A DNA stretch of 64,000 bases from Caryophanales bacterium UBA4682 (GTDB lineage Bacteria; Bacillota_I; Bacilli_A; RFN20; CAG-288). The notes under the pieces are model-generated. The model searched no databases and was not told the DNA's origin. It saw nothing but the letters and a program-made list of their open reading frames with translations. This document shows, piece by piece, positions 25,704 to 35,211 of the stretch (positions within the stretch are counted from its first letter, which is position 1; the number at the start of each line of letters is the position of its first letter). The position numbers and the translations under genes were made by a program. The DNA lies in assembly GCA_002404995.1 (NCBI GenBank), contig DHKY01000003.1, positions 62,001 to 126,000 of the forward strand. Reading direction: 5' to 3'.

Positions 25704-27347
25704 ATGGAATTCATTAGCGGAACTCTCTACCGCGAGCTTTTGCTTGCCGCCTATTCAAGTCTTTCGAAACACTTCCAGGAAATCAATGATCTCAATGTCT
25801 TCCCGGTTCCAGATGGGGACACTGGCACAAACAGGAAACTCACGTTCCAATCCGGTCTTTCCTATTTAGAGGAAACCGACAATCTAGAGCAAGCGTCGAC
25901 TTCGTTTGCAAAAGGAAGGTTGTTCGGCGCACGTGGAAATTCAGGCGTTCTAGTTTCCCGTTACTTCTATGGTCTTTCCTTAGGTTTCAAAGGAATGGAA
26001 AAAGCCAGCCTGAAGGATTTCTCCTCAGCTAGGGTTCTTGGCTATCAGACCGCCTATGCTGCTGTGAAGAATCCGCAGGAAGGAACCATTCTCACTGTTG
26101 CCAGAGAGGGTATTGATACTATCAAAGACCATATCGACTACGAAAAAGCTTCCCTGGCTTCTTTTTTCAGTCAAGTCATTGATGCAAGGAACATTTCGCT
26201 TGAAAATACTCCGAACCTACTTCCGGTTTTGAAGGAATCCGGTGTCATCGACTCTGGAGGAAAAGGACTCCTCACAATTTTCCAGGGATTCCTTTCCTAT
26301 TTTTCCGGAAACAGTGACTTTGAAGCAGAACCTGAGCATTCATCTGTTAACCCTGTCCAATACGATTTCTCTGCATTCAATGAAAATTCAACCCTTGATT
26401 ATGGTTATTGCACGGAGTTCCTTCTTCAGCTATTGAATTCCAAAGGTGATGTTCACCAATTCAATCTAGATTCTTTTATCCATTGGAGGAATGAGAACGG
26501 ATCTTCTTTGGTTTGCTTCCAGAACGGAACCATAGTCAAAGTCCACATCCACACAAAGACGCCATGGGTCGTCATTCGTTATGCCCAGCAGTTTGGCGAG
26601 TTCCTGACCTTCAAAAGGGAAAACAGGGCTCTGCAGCACAACAATGTCGAGAAGAAAAAAGCAGAGAAAAAGAAACTGAAAAAGAAGTATGCCGTGATTG
26701 CGATTGCACAAGGAAAAGACATTATCGATACCTTCAAAGGAAGGAACTGCGACATCGTTCTTGACGGCGGAAAAACAAGGAATACTTCAACCGAAGAACT
26801 GATTCAGGCCTTCCAAAAAGCGAATGCAGAACAGATCATCCTTCTTCCAGATGAGAAGAACATTTTCATGGCAGCTCATCAGGCAGCTGAAATCTATACC
26901 GAAAGCCATGTCAGGGTAGTCGAAGCGGCTACAATTCCCGCAGGCTATGCCTGCCTATCCTTAAGGTGCGGAGGAGAAGAAGACCCGGAAGAGATTTTCG
27001 AAACAAGGAAGGAAGAAGCAAAGCATGTCAATTCCTTCTTCCTTTGCAAAGCAGTACGGGATACTTTGGTCGATGAAGTGACCTGTATCCAAGGGAATTA
27101 TATCGGCGGACTGAACGGCCATTTGAAAACCTGCAGCAAGAATCTGAAAGAAGGCTTCCTCTCCCTGCTTAATTCTTTGGAGGGAATCAAGGACAAGGAA
27201 AGGCTCTACTTCTTCACCGGAAAGAATGTGACAGACAGTCTCACCGACGAGATAACAGAAGAAATACAGAAGCGCTATCCAAACCTTGAAATCCTGCCTA
27301 GGAAAGGAAACCAGGATGTCTATGACATTATGGGAGGAATCGACTAA
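25704..27347 (+). CDS. fakA: FakA-like fatty acid kinase (DhaL domain plus DegV-binding domain)
   Basis: 547 residues, the usual FakA length. The N-terminal DhaL kinase domain shows NDLNVFPVPDGDTGTNMKLT (AGG-Met; homologues have DGDTGTNMxLT), AKGMLFGARGNSGVL with a true arginine (CGT), and EGTILTVARE. The middle domain and the C-terminal region ending in RKGNQDVYDIMGGID follow the family. With a DegV partner it phosphorylates exogenous or recycled fatty acids to acyl phosphate for phospholipid synthesis. The acyl-ACP thioesterase at 10582 could supply substrate, which is inference. Start ATG follows GTAAGG closely. No terminator is obvious downstream. Confidence 0.9.
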   Translation: MEFISGTLYRELLLAAYSSLSKHFQEINDLNVFPVPDGDTGTNRKLTFQSGLSYLEETDNLEQASTSFAKGRLFGARGNSGVLVSRYFYGLSLGFKGMEKASLKDFSSARVLGYQTAYAAVKNPQEGTILTVAREGIDTIKDHIDYEKASLASFFSQVIDARNISLENTPNLLPVLKESGVIDSGGKGLLTIFQGFLSYFSGNSDFEAEPEHSSVNPVQYDFSAFNENSTLDYGYCTEFLLQLLNSKGDVHQFNLDSFIHWRNENGSSLVCFQNGTIVKVHIHTKTPWVVIRYAQQFGEFLTFKRENRALQHNNVEKKKAEKKKLKKKYAVIAIAQGKDIIDTFKGRNCDIVLDGGKTRNTSTEELIQAFQKANAEQIILLPDEKNIFMAAHQAAEIYTESHVRVVEAATIPAGYACLSLRCGGEEDPEEIFETRKEEAKHVNSFFLCKAVRDTLVDEVTCIQGNYIGGLNGHLKTCSKNLKEGFLSLLNSLEGIKDKERLYFFTGKNVTDSLTDEITEEIQKRYPNLEILPRKGNQDVYDIMGGID

Positions 27348-27392
27348 TTCTCCGAAATTGTGACGATTTTCATTCGGAAACAGAATTTTGCC

Positions 27393-27421
27393 TTTTCATA
27401 TTCCCAATAATCAGTTATAAT
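27393..27421 (+). promoter_or_regulatory. Promoter of tRNA-Leu
   Basis: TTTTCA, 17 bases, TATAAT, with the tRNA starting 10 bases downstream. Confidence 0.65.
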
Positions 27422-27430
27422 TTATCTGTT

Positions 27431-27516
27431 GCCGGCGTGGCGTAATGGCAGCCGCGTTGGACTCAAAATCCAATGCCAGTGATGGCGTGTGGGTTCGACT
27501 CCCACCGCCGGCACCA
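27431..27516 (+). tRNA. tRNA-Leu (anticodon CAA)
   Basis: Acceptor GCCGGCG/CGCCGGC, anticodon stem TTGGA/TCCAA with loop CTCAAAA (anticodon CAA, reads TTG), a long variable arm as in class II tRNAs, T arm GTGGG-TTCGACT-CCCAC, discriminator A, encoded CCA. Confidence 0.95.
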
Positions 27517-27530
27517 TCGATAAAAAATAG

Positions 27531-27562
27531 CCTCCTAGCGTTTCCGCTAGGAGGTTTTTATT
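27531..27562 (+). terminator. Intrinsic terminator of tRNA-Leu
   Basis: CCTCCTAGCG-TTTC-CGCTAGGAGG followed by TTTTTATTT. Confidence 0.9.
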
Positions 27563-27636
27563 TATTGAAGTTTTTAATCCAATACACTACCCGAGGTCAG
27601 TACCATTAACCTCGATAATCCGTTATACTTCAAGAA

Positions 27637-28422
27637 TCAAAGCAGGATTTCAAGTGCCATCCTTAGAACAAAGCCGAGCCTGAAAGACCAGAGACCATAA
27701 TGCGCATATCCGTCTTTTCTTGATTCCGGAAGAATTTCATCCAAGGTAACATAGAACATAGCACCAGCGGCGAAAGACAAAAGCCAGGGAGTTATCACTG
27801 AAAGCTGGGCTAGGAACAATCCTACAATACCAAAGAGCGGCTCTACAACGCCAGATGCTGTTCCATAGAGGAAAGCCTTTCCTTTTTTCTCTCCGCTTCC
27901 AAGCATCGGAATAGAGACCGCGGCCCCTTCTGGAACATTTTGAATCGCAATGCCGATAGCCAAAGAAAGAGCCGAATAAATAAGATCCTGGCTCTGGCCC
28001 TTTAACGCAAGTCCACAGGCAAAGCCAACCGATAGGCCTTCTGGTATGTTATGGATGGTTACGGCAAGAAAGAATTTCAAGTTCTTGCTAATGGAGGCCT
28101 TGCATCCTTCTTCTACTCCATTGACAGGATGGAAGTGCGGAATCGTTTTATCCATGACATAAAGGAGAAGACCGCCAAGAAGAAAGCCTACTATCGGCGG
28201 TAGATAAGGGGCGCTTGCAAGGACGCTTTTGCTTTCTTCGATAGAAGGAAGAAGAAGACCGAAGATAGAGGCTGAAATCCTAATACCGCCGGCAAACCCC
28301 AGAATGACATTGTTGGTTCTAGGACCGAAATTTTTCTTGAAGAAAAAGACAAATGAGCTTCCTAAGGTAGTAGCTAGAAATATAATCGATAAAGACAGAA
28401 CTGAAACAGTGACTGTGCTCAT
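27637..28422 (-). CDS. ZIP-family divalent metal transporter (ZupT/GufA type)
   Basis: 261 residues, eight predicted helices. ZIP metal-site motifs are HNIPEGLSVG (helix 4) and QNVPEGAAVS (helix 5). The GFAGGIMISASIFGLLLP segment of helix 2 matches the family GFAAGVMIAAS only after AGG-Met, and the C-terminus becomes LGFVLMMALEILL. In LPESRKDGY the arginine is AGA. The usual first-motif residues and a His-rich loop (IPHFHPVNG) are present. It imports zinc or another divalent metal down its gradient. AGGAGG lies six bases before the ATG. It is a single-gene unit convergent with tRNA-Leu. Confidence 0.93.
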   Translation of the reverse strand: MSTVTVSVLSLSIIFLATTLGSSFVFFFKKNFGPRTNNVILGFAGGIRISASIFGLLLPSIEESKSVLASAPYLPPIVGFLLGGLLLYVMDKTIPHFHPVNGVEEGCKASISKNLKFFLAVTIHNIPEGLSVGFACGLALKGQSQDLIYSALSLAIGIAIQNVPEGAAVSIPMLGSGEKKGKAFLYGTASGVVEPLFGIVGLFLAQLSVITPWLLSFAAGAMFYVTLDEILPESRKDGYAHYGLWSFRLGFVLRMALEILL

Positions 28423-28496
28423 TTTATTTCCTCCTCAAAAAGGAACTTTGGAGTATAAACCATCAAAACTCTTTTGTCATCTGATTTGATTTTTTT

Positions 28497-28530
28497 GAAA
28501 AACCGGCTCTAAAAGTCCTAAAGCCGGTTC
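28497..28530 (-). terminator. Intrinsic terminator of the giant helicase gene
   Basis: On the minus strand AACCGGCTTTAGG-ACTTTT-AGAGCCGGTT followed by TTTC and a T-rich stretch, just after the stop codon. Confidence 0.8.
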
Positions 28531-28534
28531 TAAG

Positions 28535-31500
28535 TCACCTATCCTGAACCCTGATATTATTGTTGCTGTCTTTTACCAGTTTTCCTTCTTCCAGAAGCTG
28601 GTTGATGAAATAAGCCACATCATCACAGCTCTGCTTCGGGCAAGACTTGTAACCAATTGTCTTAAGGAAAAGCTTTGGAAGCTCATCATAGCTAATAAGA
28701 TACTCCCTCTTTACAAGATCAATCAGGCCGTTCTGGATTTCAATATCCGGAATCTGATTCAAGGAACGATTGGAATTGATTCTCAGCTTTACTTCTTTAT
28801 CGTCAATCCAATAATAAGTTGTGAACTTGCCTGTTTTTCGGTTGATACCATCGTGGCGGAGATTGAACCTGATATCATGGAAAGCATCCGTTACAACACT
28901 TGTGACCTTTCTTCGGCCAAGAAGGATGCTGAGCTTATTCAGAATAAGTTCTTTGCAAATCGGTTGTTCTGTTTTGATGATATTGAAGACTTTCTGCTTC
29001 AGATAATCCCTCTGCCAAGCGACATCCGATGCATTAAGCTGATCCGGACTAGCAACTACTACCTCTTCCTCATAAGAAGGGAACCGGTCTGACAAAGAGA
29101 ATTTAGGCTTTTCCTCGACGGAAAGGAAATCGTCGGTATCTGGTAGTTCGTCGTCTTCCGTATCTCCTGCTGTTGCATTTACAGACGATTCATCCATCCT
29201 ATCATCAGACTCGGAATCACTGATTTCTGTTTTCTTTTCCTCGGGTTCTGGAACAAACTCAATGTTTTCGTGCTGAAGCGGTTCTTCCTTTTCAACCTTG
29301 GAAGCCAGAATATCGGAAAGCTTTGCTTCATCTTGTACTTTTTCTTCTTTATCAAAAGTACTGATTTCACTGTCAGCAAAAGAAGAATCGGATTTTTGGA
29401 TTGCATCATCAATAGCTGCAAAAAGACGGATTTCTTCATTCTTACGATCCAAGAACCAATCCGCAGACCAGATATGATAGAATTTCCAGCCTTTACCTTC
29501 GAGAATTTGTTCGCGAAGTCGATTCCGGTCCCGAGCATTCTTAGCCGAATGATAGTTTGCACCATCGCATTCAATAGCCAAAACATAAACATTCTTAGTC
29601 GGATGCTTGACACCAAAGTCAATCCGATAGCCGGAACAACCCACCTGGCAGTCTACCAAATAGCCATGGGAAGTAAGGGTCTGATAAACATCTACTTCAA
29701 AGGAAGACTCATCCTCTTTTCCATCCTGATGAGTGGAAAGAGAAAGCCTCGTTCCCTTCTCCGCGTATTCCAGATAGCCGCGTAGCCTTTTCCTTCCGAC
29801 CGAGTCCGTACGGTTCAAATCAATATCATAGTAGTGAATGGAGGAAACAACCTGCCTGTTTACTCTTGAACGGGTGATAGCGACATTCAATCGGCGTTCT
29901 CCGCCCTGTTGGTTCAAGGCACCGAAATTCAGGCTCAGTTTTCCATCTTGGTCTTTGCTAAAGCCAACAGAGAAAATGATGCGGTCACGCTCATCACCTT
30001 GAACATTCTCAAGGTTTTTGACAAATATCTTTTCCCTGTTCTTTTCGGATCCATATTTACAAAGCAGAGGGTCTGAATTCCTTCTCTTTTCCAATTGATC
30101 CTGGATTTCTTCCTGTTGGGAGATGTTCCTTGCAACGATACCGATGCTCTCCTTTGGATATAGGCGAATATCTTCGCACACAAGATCTACGACCTTTTCT
30201 GCTTCTACCTCATTCGTTCTTTGTTTCTTCTTGTAGTTTCCGTTGGTAACATAATAGAAATCAATTCCAAAACCCTTTGTCTTCTTGGTAGCAGAAGGGA
30301 ACGTTGTCAGACTTCCCTCGTAGAAGTTCTGATTCGAGAAAGCAATTAATTCCTCATTCTTAGAACGATAGTGCCATGTAAGTCGCTTATGAGGATAAGA
30401 CACTGCATAGTCAAGAACGGACTCGAACGCGGAAATATCATCGGATTCCTCATCTCCTTCATCATCATGATCCAACGAGGCTTGGAAGAAGTTTGTCGGT
30501 GGCCTCTGCTTGTTATCGCCGCAGATAATCAGCTGTTTACCACGATAAATGCTTCCGATAGCATCCCAAGGGAAGATTTGACTTGCTTCATCAAAGATAA
30601 CTAAATCAAAATGCCTGTCTGAGCCAAGGAAGGAGGAAACATTGAGAGGAGACCTCCTGAAACAAGGCTTGACCCGTTGAATCAAAGTACCAAATTGAGA
30701 CCTCATTCTACGAACGGAAATCAAACGTCTCTTTTTATTTGCTTCTTTCAGGAAGCAGGAGACAATACCACCCGAGACATCATTCGGATTGGGAATCCGA
30801 AGAGTGCATTGTTCCTTGATTTCTGCCTGATGGATCCGGAAAGAAGTGACATCGTTCTTCTGGAACAGAGCCTCCATTTCATCATTTTTCATTCTGGAAG
30901 AATCCTTCAAAACCGGATCGTTTTCAATAAGGAAATGGGAGAGCTGTGTATAGAAGCACTTCTTAAAAGCAGATGGAAGAGCTTCTAACGGATAGTCCGA
31001 CTTCAAGTACTGATCAAGGAAATCAAAATATCCGAGATCCTTTGACACATCCAAAATCTGATAGAGTTTCCTATTCAGGGAAAAGTCATCCCTATGCTGT
31101 CTGAATTCATCCAGAGCAGAAACAAATTCATCATAGGATAGAGAAAGAAGATTTCTTTTCCAAGGGTCAAATCGATTACTGAACTCTACGATACTATCCT
31201 TCCTCTTCTTTTCGGCAGGAAGAGTAGAAAGAAGATATTTCATTTCGTTGAATTCATTCTTCGTTACATTTGAAAGGACTCTATAGGTCAGTCCCTTTTC
31301 ATTTACCAGCTTATTTATATCAGAAGAGAATGCCTCAATATTCTCTTCTTTAATCCTCTCTTGATCTTGGAAAAGATCATTCAGGTTCTGAATAGATTTT
31401 TCAAGTTCTGAGAGAAGCTGCTGGTATTGCTTCAGTTCTGATACCCTTTGTTTTGCTTCAGCATAGCCAAGCTTCCCTTTTCTAGAATAGGAGGATAAAA

Positions 31501-33388
31501 CCTTCCTATCGTTTCGATAGCTTTTCTTTAAAATACGAAGGAAGGAAGAATACTCGTTGCGAAATTTCTCATCAAGTTCCTTTCCAGACAGGGAAAGAAT
31601 TCCCTCTTTGTTTTCCTTCAGGAACGGAGATTCTTTTTTCTGTCTTAGATAGTTCAACGCTATCTTCCTGTTTTTCATGACCAGTGTTCTTTTGCCATCT
31701 TCAAACCTGGCCGGATCAAAGAAAGACAGAGATGTAATCCTATCTTTTTCCTTTAAAACATTTAGGACGTCTTTCCTAGGCCTGTTTTTCGAAAATCCAA
31801 AAAGACCGGAAATCTTATCCCAGCTGTTCCGGAAAGAGGTGAGGGAAGCGAGAAGATATTCAATCTGATTTTGAAATTTCACCTTGGAATCATAGTCTGA
31901 GCGATGCTCCTTAAGTCCATAGAAAGGAAGTTCTTCCGCTTTCCGTCCAAGTTTCTGGCAGATGTTCCTTACTTCATTGACTGTTTGAACGTTTTCATCA
32001 AGGAACTTCCGATTGAGGCAGCTTTTGTCTTGGAATACAAAAGTAGGAGAGGCAACAGAATAAAGGAGGGAGGCTTCTCCTAGAATCTGATAAACTCTAT
32101 CACTCCTAGGAGGATACCTTCTGTAGATTGCATCTGAATAATCATCGAGGAACTTCTCCTCATCCTGAAGACTTTCTTTTATTTTCCAGGCATTTTCTTT
32201 TACAGTGTATGAAGGAGCATGAAGAACACGACTGATATCGGATAAGATGTCTTTCTTATTGACGTCTCCATGAAGATAAAGACAAAAATCATCTAAACCG
32301 ACATTTTCAAGCTTATGATGAACCACATCAAGAGCTGCTGCTTTTTCCGCAACAAAAAGGACGCTTTTTCCATCATGCCTAGCTTCCGCGATTATGTTGG
32401 TAATGGTCTGCGACTTACCGGTTCCCGGAGGGCCCTCCAAAACAAAAGAATCGCCTTGCTTCGCACATTCGATAGCTTCGACCTGCGAAGAATCTGCATC
32501 TACAACATTATGAAGTGGGAGGAAAGGACGATTCTTTTCTTTCTTTTCCTGCTCTTCGTCCTCTTTTGAATCAAGGTTCTTCTGTCCAAAAAGGCATTTA
32601 ACATTCGGGTTGGCAGTAACCGTGTTTTCGTTGTCTTTGAGATCGTGATACCTTGAAATTTTCGAAAAAGTAAAAAGACCGAGAACCAATTCGTTTGTAA
32701 TATACCAGTCTTTTTTGAAAGCGATTATTTCTTCAATTTTATTCAGATAGGAAGACACCGTGAACTTCTCGTGGTCAAATGCCGGAAGATCAATTCCGTA
32801 GTCCTGCTTGAATAGAAAAGCAAGTGTATTATTACAGGTGACTTCATTCAATCCGTTCCTTCCTAAACAGTCCTTATGGGTGTCTCGGTCATAATAAAAA
32901 GAAACAGGAACCAATAAGAGCGGAGAAGTGACTTCTTCTCCTTCTTTACCATCCTTCCCTTTTTCTTTCCAATGAAGCCTACCGATTGCAAGATGAAGAA
33001 GGCTTACACCATGGTCTTCAATAGAAGAGCATTCCTGGCCGATGATTCGCTTCTTGCTTGTCTTAAAAGAAGCACGATAAGGAATAAGCAGAAGACTGTT
33101 CCTGTCTCCTTGCCTTTGGTACTCATTCCTTACTCGGCTCATCCTTTCTTTGCGAACAGAAAAGTCTGTATTATAGGAATCAAAAGTAATTGCATTTTTA
33201 TTCAAATATCCATCAAAATCAAAGAAGGAGAAATAATCTCCATCCAATATGGACTGGAATAGGCTATCCTCAGATTGGTTCGAAATGACTCGCCTATTGG
33301 AATAACTATCCGAATAATAAAGAAGCTTATTCCGCTTTCCCAAATTCAGTAATTGATTGCAACATTTCTGTAGATTGATTGAATCCAT
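28535..33388 (-). CDS. DUF4011/SF1 helicase-nuclease fusion protein (DUF3320-type C-terminus)
   Basis: About 1617 residues. The N-terminal DUF4011-like segment is NQLLNLGKRNKLLYY. SF1 motifs are Walker A EGPPGTGKSQTITN (about 325), Walker B FDEASQIFPWDA, GDNKQMPP (AGG-Met; family GDxKQMPP), LTWHYRSKNEELIAFSN and a final NVAITRSRVNMQ. A PD-(D/E)xK-like nuclease domain follows with SGYRIDFGVKHP, AIECDGANYHSAKNARDRNRL and GWKFYHIWSADWF. After an acidic linker (about 1380-1450), the C-terminus (REYLISYDELP, DVAYFINQLLEEG) resembles the DUF3320 arrangement. ATG at 33388 has AAAGGAG upstream. An earlier GTG at 33433 is not needed. Proteins of this architecture occur sporadically and often near defence genes. 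A role against foreign DNA is possible but unproven. Confidence 0.88.
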   Translation of the reverse strand: MDSINLQKCCNQLLNLGKRNKLLYYSDSYSNRRVISNQSEDSLFQSILDGDYFSFFDFDGYLNKNAITFDSYNTDFSVRKERMSRVRNEYQRQGDRNSLLLIPYRASFKTSKKRIIGQECSSIEDHGVSLLHLAIGRLHWKEKGKDGKEGEEVTSPLLLVPVSFYYDRDTHKDCLGRNGLNEVTCNNTLAFLFKQDYGIDLPAFDHEKFTVSSYLNKIEEIIAFKKDWYITNELVLGLFTFSKISRYHDLKDNENTVTANPNVKCLFGQKNLDSKEDEEQEKKEKNRPFLPLHNVVDADSSQVEAIECAKQGDSFVLEGPPGTGKSQTITNIIAEARHDGKSVLFVAEKAAALDVVHHKLENVGLDDFCLYLHGDVNKKDILSDISRVLHAPSYTVKENAWKIKESLQDEEKFLDDYSDAIYRRYPPRSDRVYQILGEASLLYSVASPTFVFQDKSCLNRKFLDENVQTVNEVRNICQKLGRKAEELPFYGLKEHRSDYDSKVKFQNQIEYLLASLTSFRNSWDKISGLFGFSKNRPRKDVLNVLKEKDRITSLSFFDPARFEDGKRTLVMKNRKIALNYLRQKKESPFLKENKEGILSLSGKELDEKFRNEYSSFLRILKKSYRNDRKVLSSYSRKGKLGYAEAKQRVSELKQYQQLLSELEKSIQNLNDLFQDQERIKEENIEAFSSDINKLVNEKGLTYRVLSNVTKNEFNEMKYLLSTLPAEKKRKDSIVEFSNRFDPWKRNLLSLSYDEFVSALDEFRQHRDDFSLNRKLYQILDVSKDLGYFDFLDQYLKSDYPLEALPSAFKKCFYTQLSHFLIENDPVLKDSSRMKNDEMEALFQKNDVTSFRIHQAEIKEQCTLRIPNPNDVSGGIVSCFLKEANKKRRLISVRRMRSQFGTLIQRVKPCFRRSPLNVSSFLGSDRHFDLVIFDEASQIFPWDAIGSIYRGKQLIICGDNKQRPPTNFFQASLDHDDEGDEESDDISAFESVLDYAVSYPHKRLTWHYRSKNEELIAFSNQNFYEGSLTTFPSATKKTKGFGIDFYYVTNGNYKKKQRTNEVEAEKVVDLVCEDIRLYPKESIGIVARNISQQEEIQDQLEKRRNSDPLLCKYGSEKNREKIFVKNLENVQGDERDRIIFSVGFSKDQDGKLSLNFGALNQQGGERRLNVAITRSRVNRQVVSSIHYYDIDLNRTDSVGRKRLRGYLEYAEKGTRLSLSTHQDGKEDESSFEVDVYQTLTSHGYLVDCQVGCSGYRIDFGVKHPTKNVYVLAIECDGANYHSAKNARDRNRLREQILEGKGWKFYHIWSADWFLDRKNEEIRLFAAIDDAIQKSDSSFADSEISTFDKEEKVQDEAKLSDILASKVEKEEPLQHENIEFVPEPEEKKTEISDSESDDRMDESSVNATAGDTEDDELPDTDDFLSVEEKPKFSLSDRFPSYEEEVVVASPDQLNASDVAWQRDYLKQKVFNIIKTEQPICKELILNKLSILLGRRKVTSVVTDAFHDIRFNLRHDGINRKTGKFTTYYWIDDKEVKLRINSNRSLNQIPDIEIQNGLIDLVKREYLISYDELPKLFLKTIGYKSCPKQSCDDVAYFINQLLEEGKLVKDSNNNIRVQDR

Positions 33389-33433
33389 GATTTCTTCGAC
33401 TCCTTTTCTGCTTATACTAAAGAATTTTAACAC

Positions 33434-34047
33434 ATAATAGTTTAAACAGAGACCATGGATTATAGAAATCCTCTAAAAGAAACAAACTATGCTCTAAGTT
33501 AGCAAAAGCAGAATCAGAACGAACAATTAATCATCGTAGAATATTCGATCTTTAGAAGCCTGATTTAAGGAAAACAGATTACTGTCAAAATCATGTACTC
33601 CCAATTTCTTAAAATCAATTTGAATTTCAAGCTTCATATTTTATAAGCGAAAGTCATAATAAATTTAGCCTATAATACATTTGCTATTTCATTTGAAGAA
33701 TTGCTTTTACAATAGACTTATTTTGGTAAAGACTTTATCATTTGTAAAACTATAGCTTGATTCAAAATCATACTTGTGTATCGTTTCTCTTTGCTTTGAA
33801 ATTGAGTAGGGTTGGTACAGCATTCAAAAAAAAGAGTGAGAGCAAAGCCAAGCTTATGCAAAAACAAGAAAGGATGCCGCTTGATGCTTTCAAAATAATA
33901 CCAACCCCTTCACAATTATCAGTTTCAATCAATAAGCCTTGGAATTCTATTTGAAGGTTTATCTAGGCTTTATCAAACAAGTAATATGCAAAACAAATCC
34001 TTAGGATAAAGAACTTAGAAAGGAAATTTAGAAATTCAGCAAATCCG
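33434..34047. other. AT-rich intergenic stretch without a recognisable gene
   Basis: About 600 bases, distinctly more AT-rich than its surroundings. Short open frames exist on both strands at 33757-33954 but overlap each other, match nothing I recognise and lack a ribosome site. It contains one long-range inverted repeat, listed separately, and no tRNA, transposase or terminator that I can see. It may be decayed sequence. Confidence 0.5.
33809..33907. repeat. Inverted repeat GGGTTGGTA / TACCAACCC
   Basis: Nine perfectly complementary bases (33809-33817 and 33899-33907) enclose about 80 bases that also contain GCAT/ATGC and AAGC/GCTT pairs. The arms could close a structured RNA or be the relic of a mobile element end. 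No product is known. Confidence 0.4.
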
Positions 34048-35199
34048 TTATTTCAGGACAAATTCAAGAGTTGAGGGCTGATGATCAGAATAAAGGAACC
34101 CAGAACCTACTTTTTTTGTTGAAACCTTCCTCACTTCAATATTATCGGAGACGATAAAGCCATCTAAGGTCGAAACAAAAGTGGAATCAGGATCATAGAC
34201 TACATCGCAGTCTCTACAGCTAGGCTCATTATCCGCAGCATATATCGTAAAGCCATCATCAAAAGGTGAAGTCTTATCTTCCTCAAACCTGTAGCTTAAC
34301 CAATCCGGCTTCTGCTGCTGGATTCTAGCTTTATAAGGATAGTTATTTCGGTCATACTGCGGATACCTCGGATTATCTGCCAGTAAATCATGATTGAAAT
34401 CCCCTGCTGCAATGACATAGTTTCCCTTGTCCGCTTCATTTTTCCTGTAGGAGTGAAGTTCCTTGATTTGAGTATCACGGATTACGCCACCCTCATCATA
34501 GGCAGACCTGTGGGAGTTAATAAGAACGAATTCTTTCCCGTCATCCCTTTTCCTGCGGTTAACTGAAAAGCACCGATCCAAATCGAAGAATTTCGAGAAG
34601 CCGTTTGAAATCGTATATTCTTTTCTTTCGCTTTCCTGAATTTGATATTTTGAATAGGTGGCCATCCCGGATTTTGATTTTCCATGGGGGTCATTGAGAG
34701 GGTAGAAAAGATAAGCAGAATCAAAATTGACAGCAAAGGTATAATCATATCCTTCCCTGCTCTTCTCAAATTCCTCTTTTTGGTTGATATGATAAGAGCG
34801 ATCAGAATCCACATCGACTTCCTGAAGGGCATAAAAGTCGCTTTGCAATTCTTGAATTACTGATATGGAACCATTCGTATTTTTTTCGACATCTTCCTTA
34901 GAGATACCCTTGCCATAAGTTCCGCTTGTCTTATTGCCGTCCTTGTCATAGCCCGTGTCCCTAAAAAAGGTAAATTCAGGGGAATATGCTCCAAATCCAA
35001 TGTTGTAAGTCGTAAGAGTAAGGCTCTTTCCTTTTTCAATTGTATTCTTTTGGGATTTGCCATTTATTTCCAAAGCTTTGTCTCCGATTCGCTTATAGGA
35101 AAACACAACATATCCGACATAAGACAAGGCAGTAATCAATGGCACTCCAATTATTACCGAGACAGAAATCCAGATAATCTTTTTTATTTTCTTTTTCAT
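34048..35199 (-). CDS. Membrane-anchored endonuclease/exonuclease/phosphatase-fold protein
   Basis: About 383 residues. An N-terminal membrane anchor (about 5-30) is followed by an extracellular EEP domain. Motifs are LTTYNIGFGAY (about 60), FFMDTGYD (AGG-Met), ALQEVDVDSD with the metal-binding Glu, INSHMSAYDEGG (AGG-Met), AAGDFNHD and, at the end, YSDHQP with the catalytic Asp-His. The family includes DNases, sphingomyelinases and phosphatases. With an extracellular location, nuclease or phosphodiester hydrolysis is plausible, but the substrate is not known. The ATG at 35199 has only a weak GGGTGG ahead. A GTG at 35211 four codons upstream, close to a TATATTAT box, is an alternative. Confidence 0.85.
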   Translation of the reverse strand: MKKKIKKIIWISVSVIIGVPLITALSYVGYVVFSYKRIGDKALEINGKSQKNTIEKGKSLTLTTYNIGFGAYSPEFTFFRDTGYDKDGNKTSGTYGKGISKEDVEKNTNGSISVIQELQSDFYALQEVDVDSDRSYHINQKEEFEKSREGYDYTFAVNFDSAYLFYPLNDPHGKSKSGMATYSKYQIQESERKEYTISNGFSKFFDLDRCFSVNRRKRDDGKEFVLINSHRSAYDEGGVIRDTQIKELHSYRKNEADKGNYVIAAGDFNHDLLADNPRYPQYDRNNYPYKARIQQQKPDWLSYRFEEDKTSPFDDGFTIYAADNEPSCRDCDVVYDPDSTFVSTLDGFIVSDNIEVRKVSTKKVGSGFLYSDHQPSTLEFVLK

Positions 35200-35211
35200 A
35201 TTCTTACCCAC

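Noticed and set aside
33757..33954. Overlapping 65-codon frames on both strands in the AT-rich gap
   Set aside because: Neither has a ribosome site or recognisable motif, and both cannot be real. Left as non-coding.
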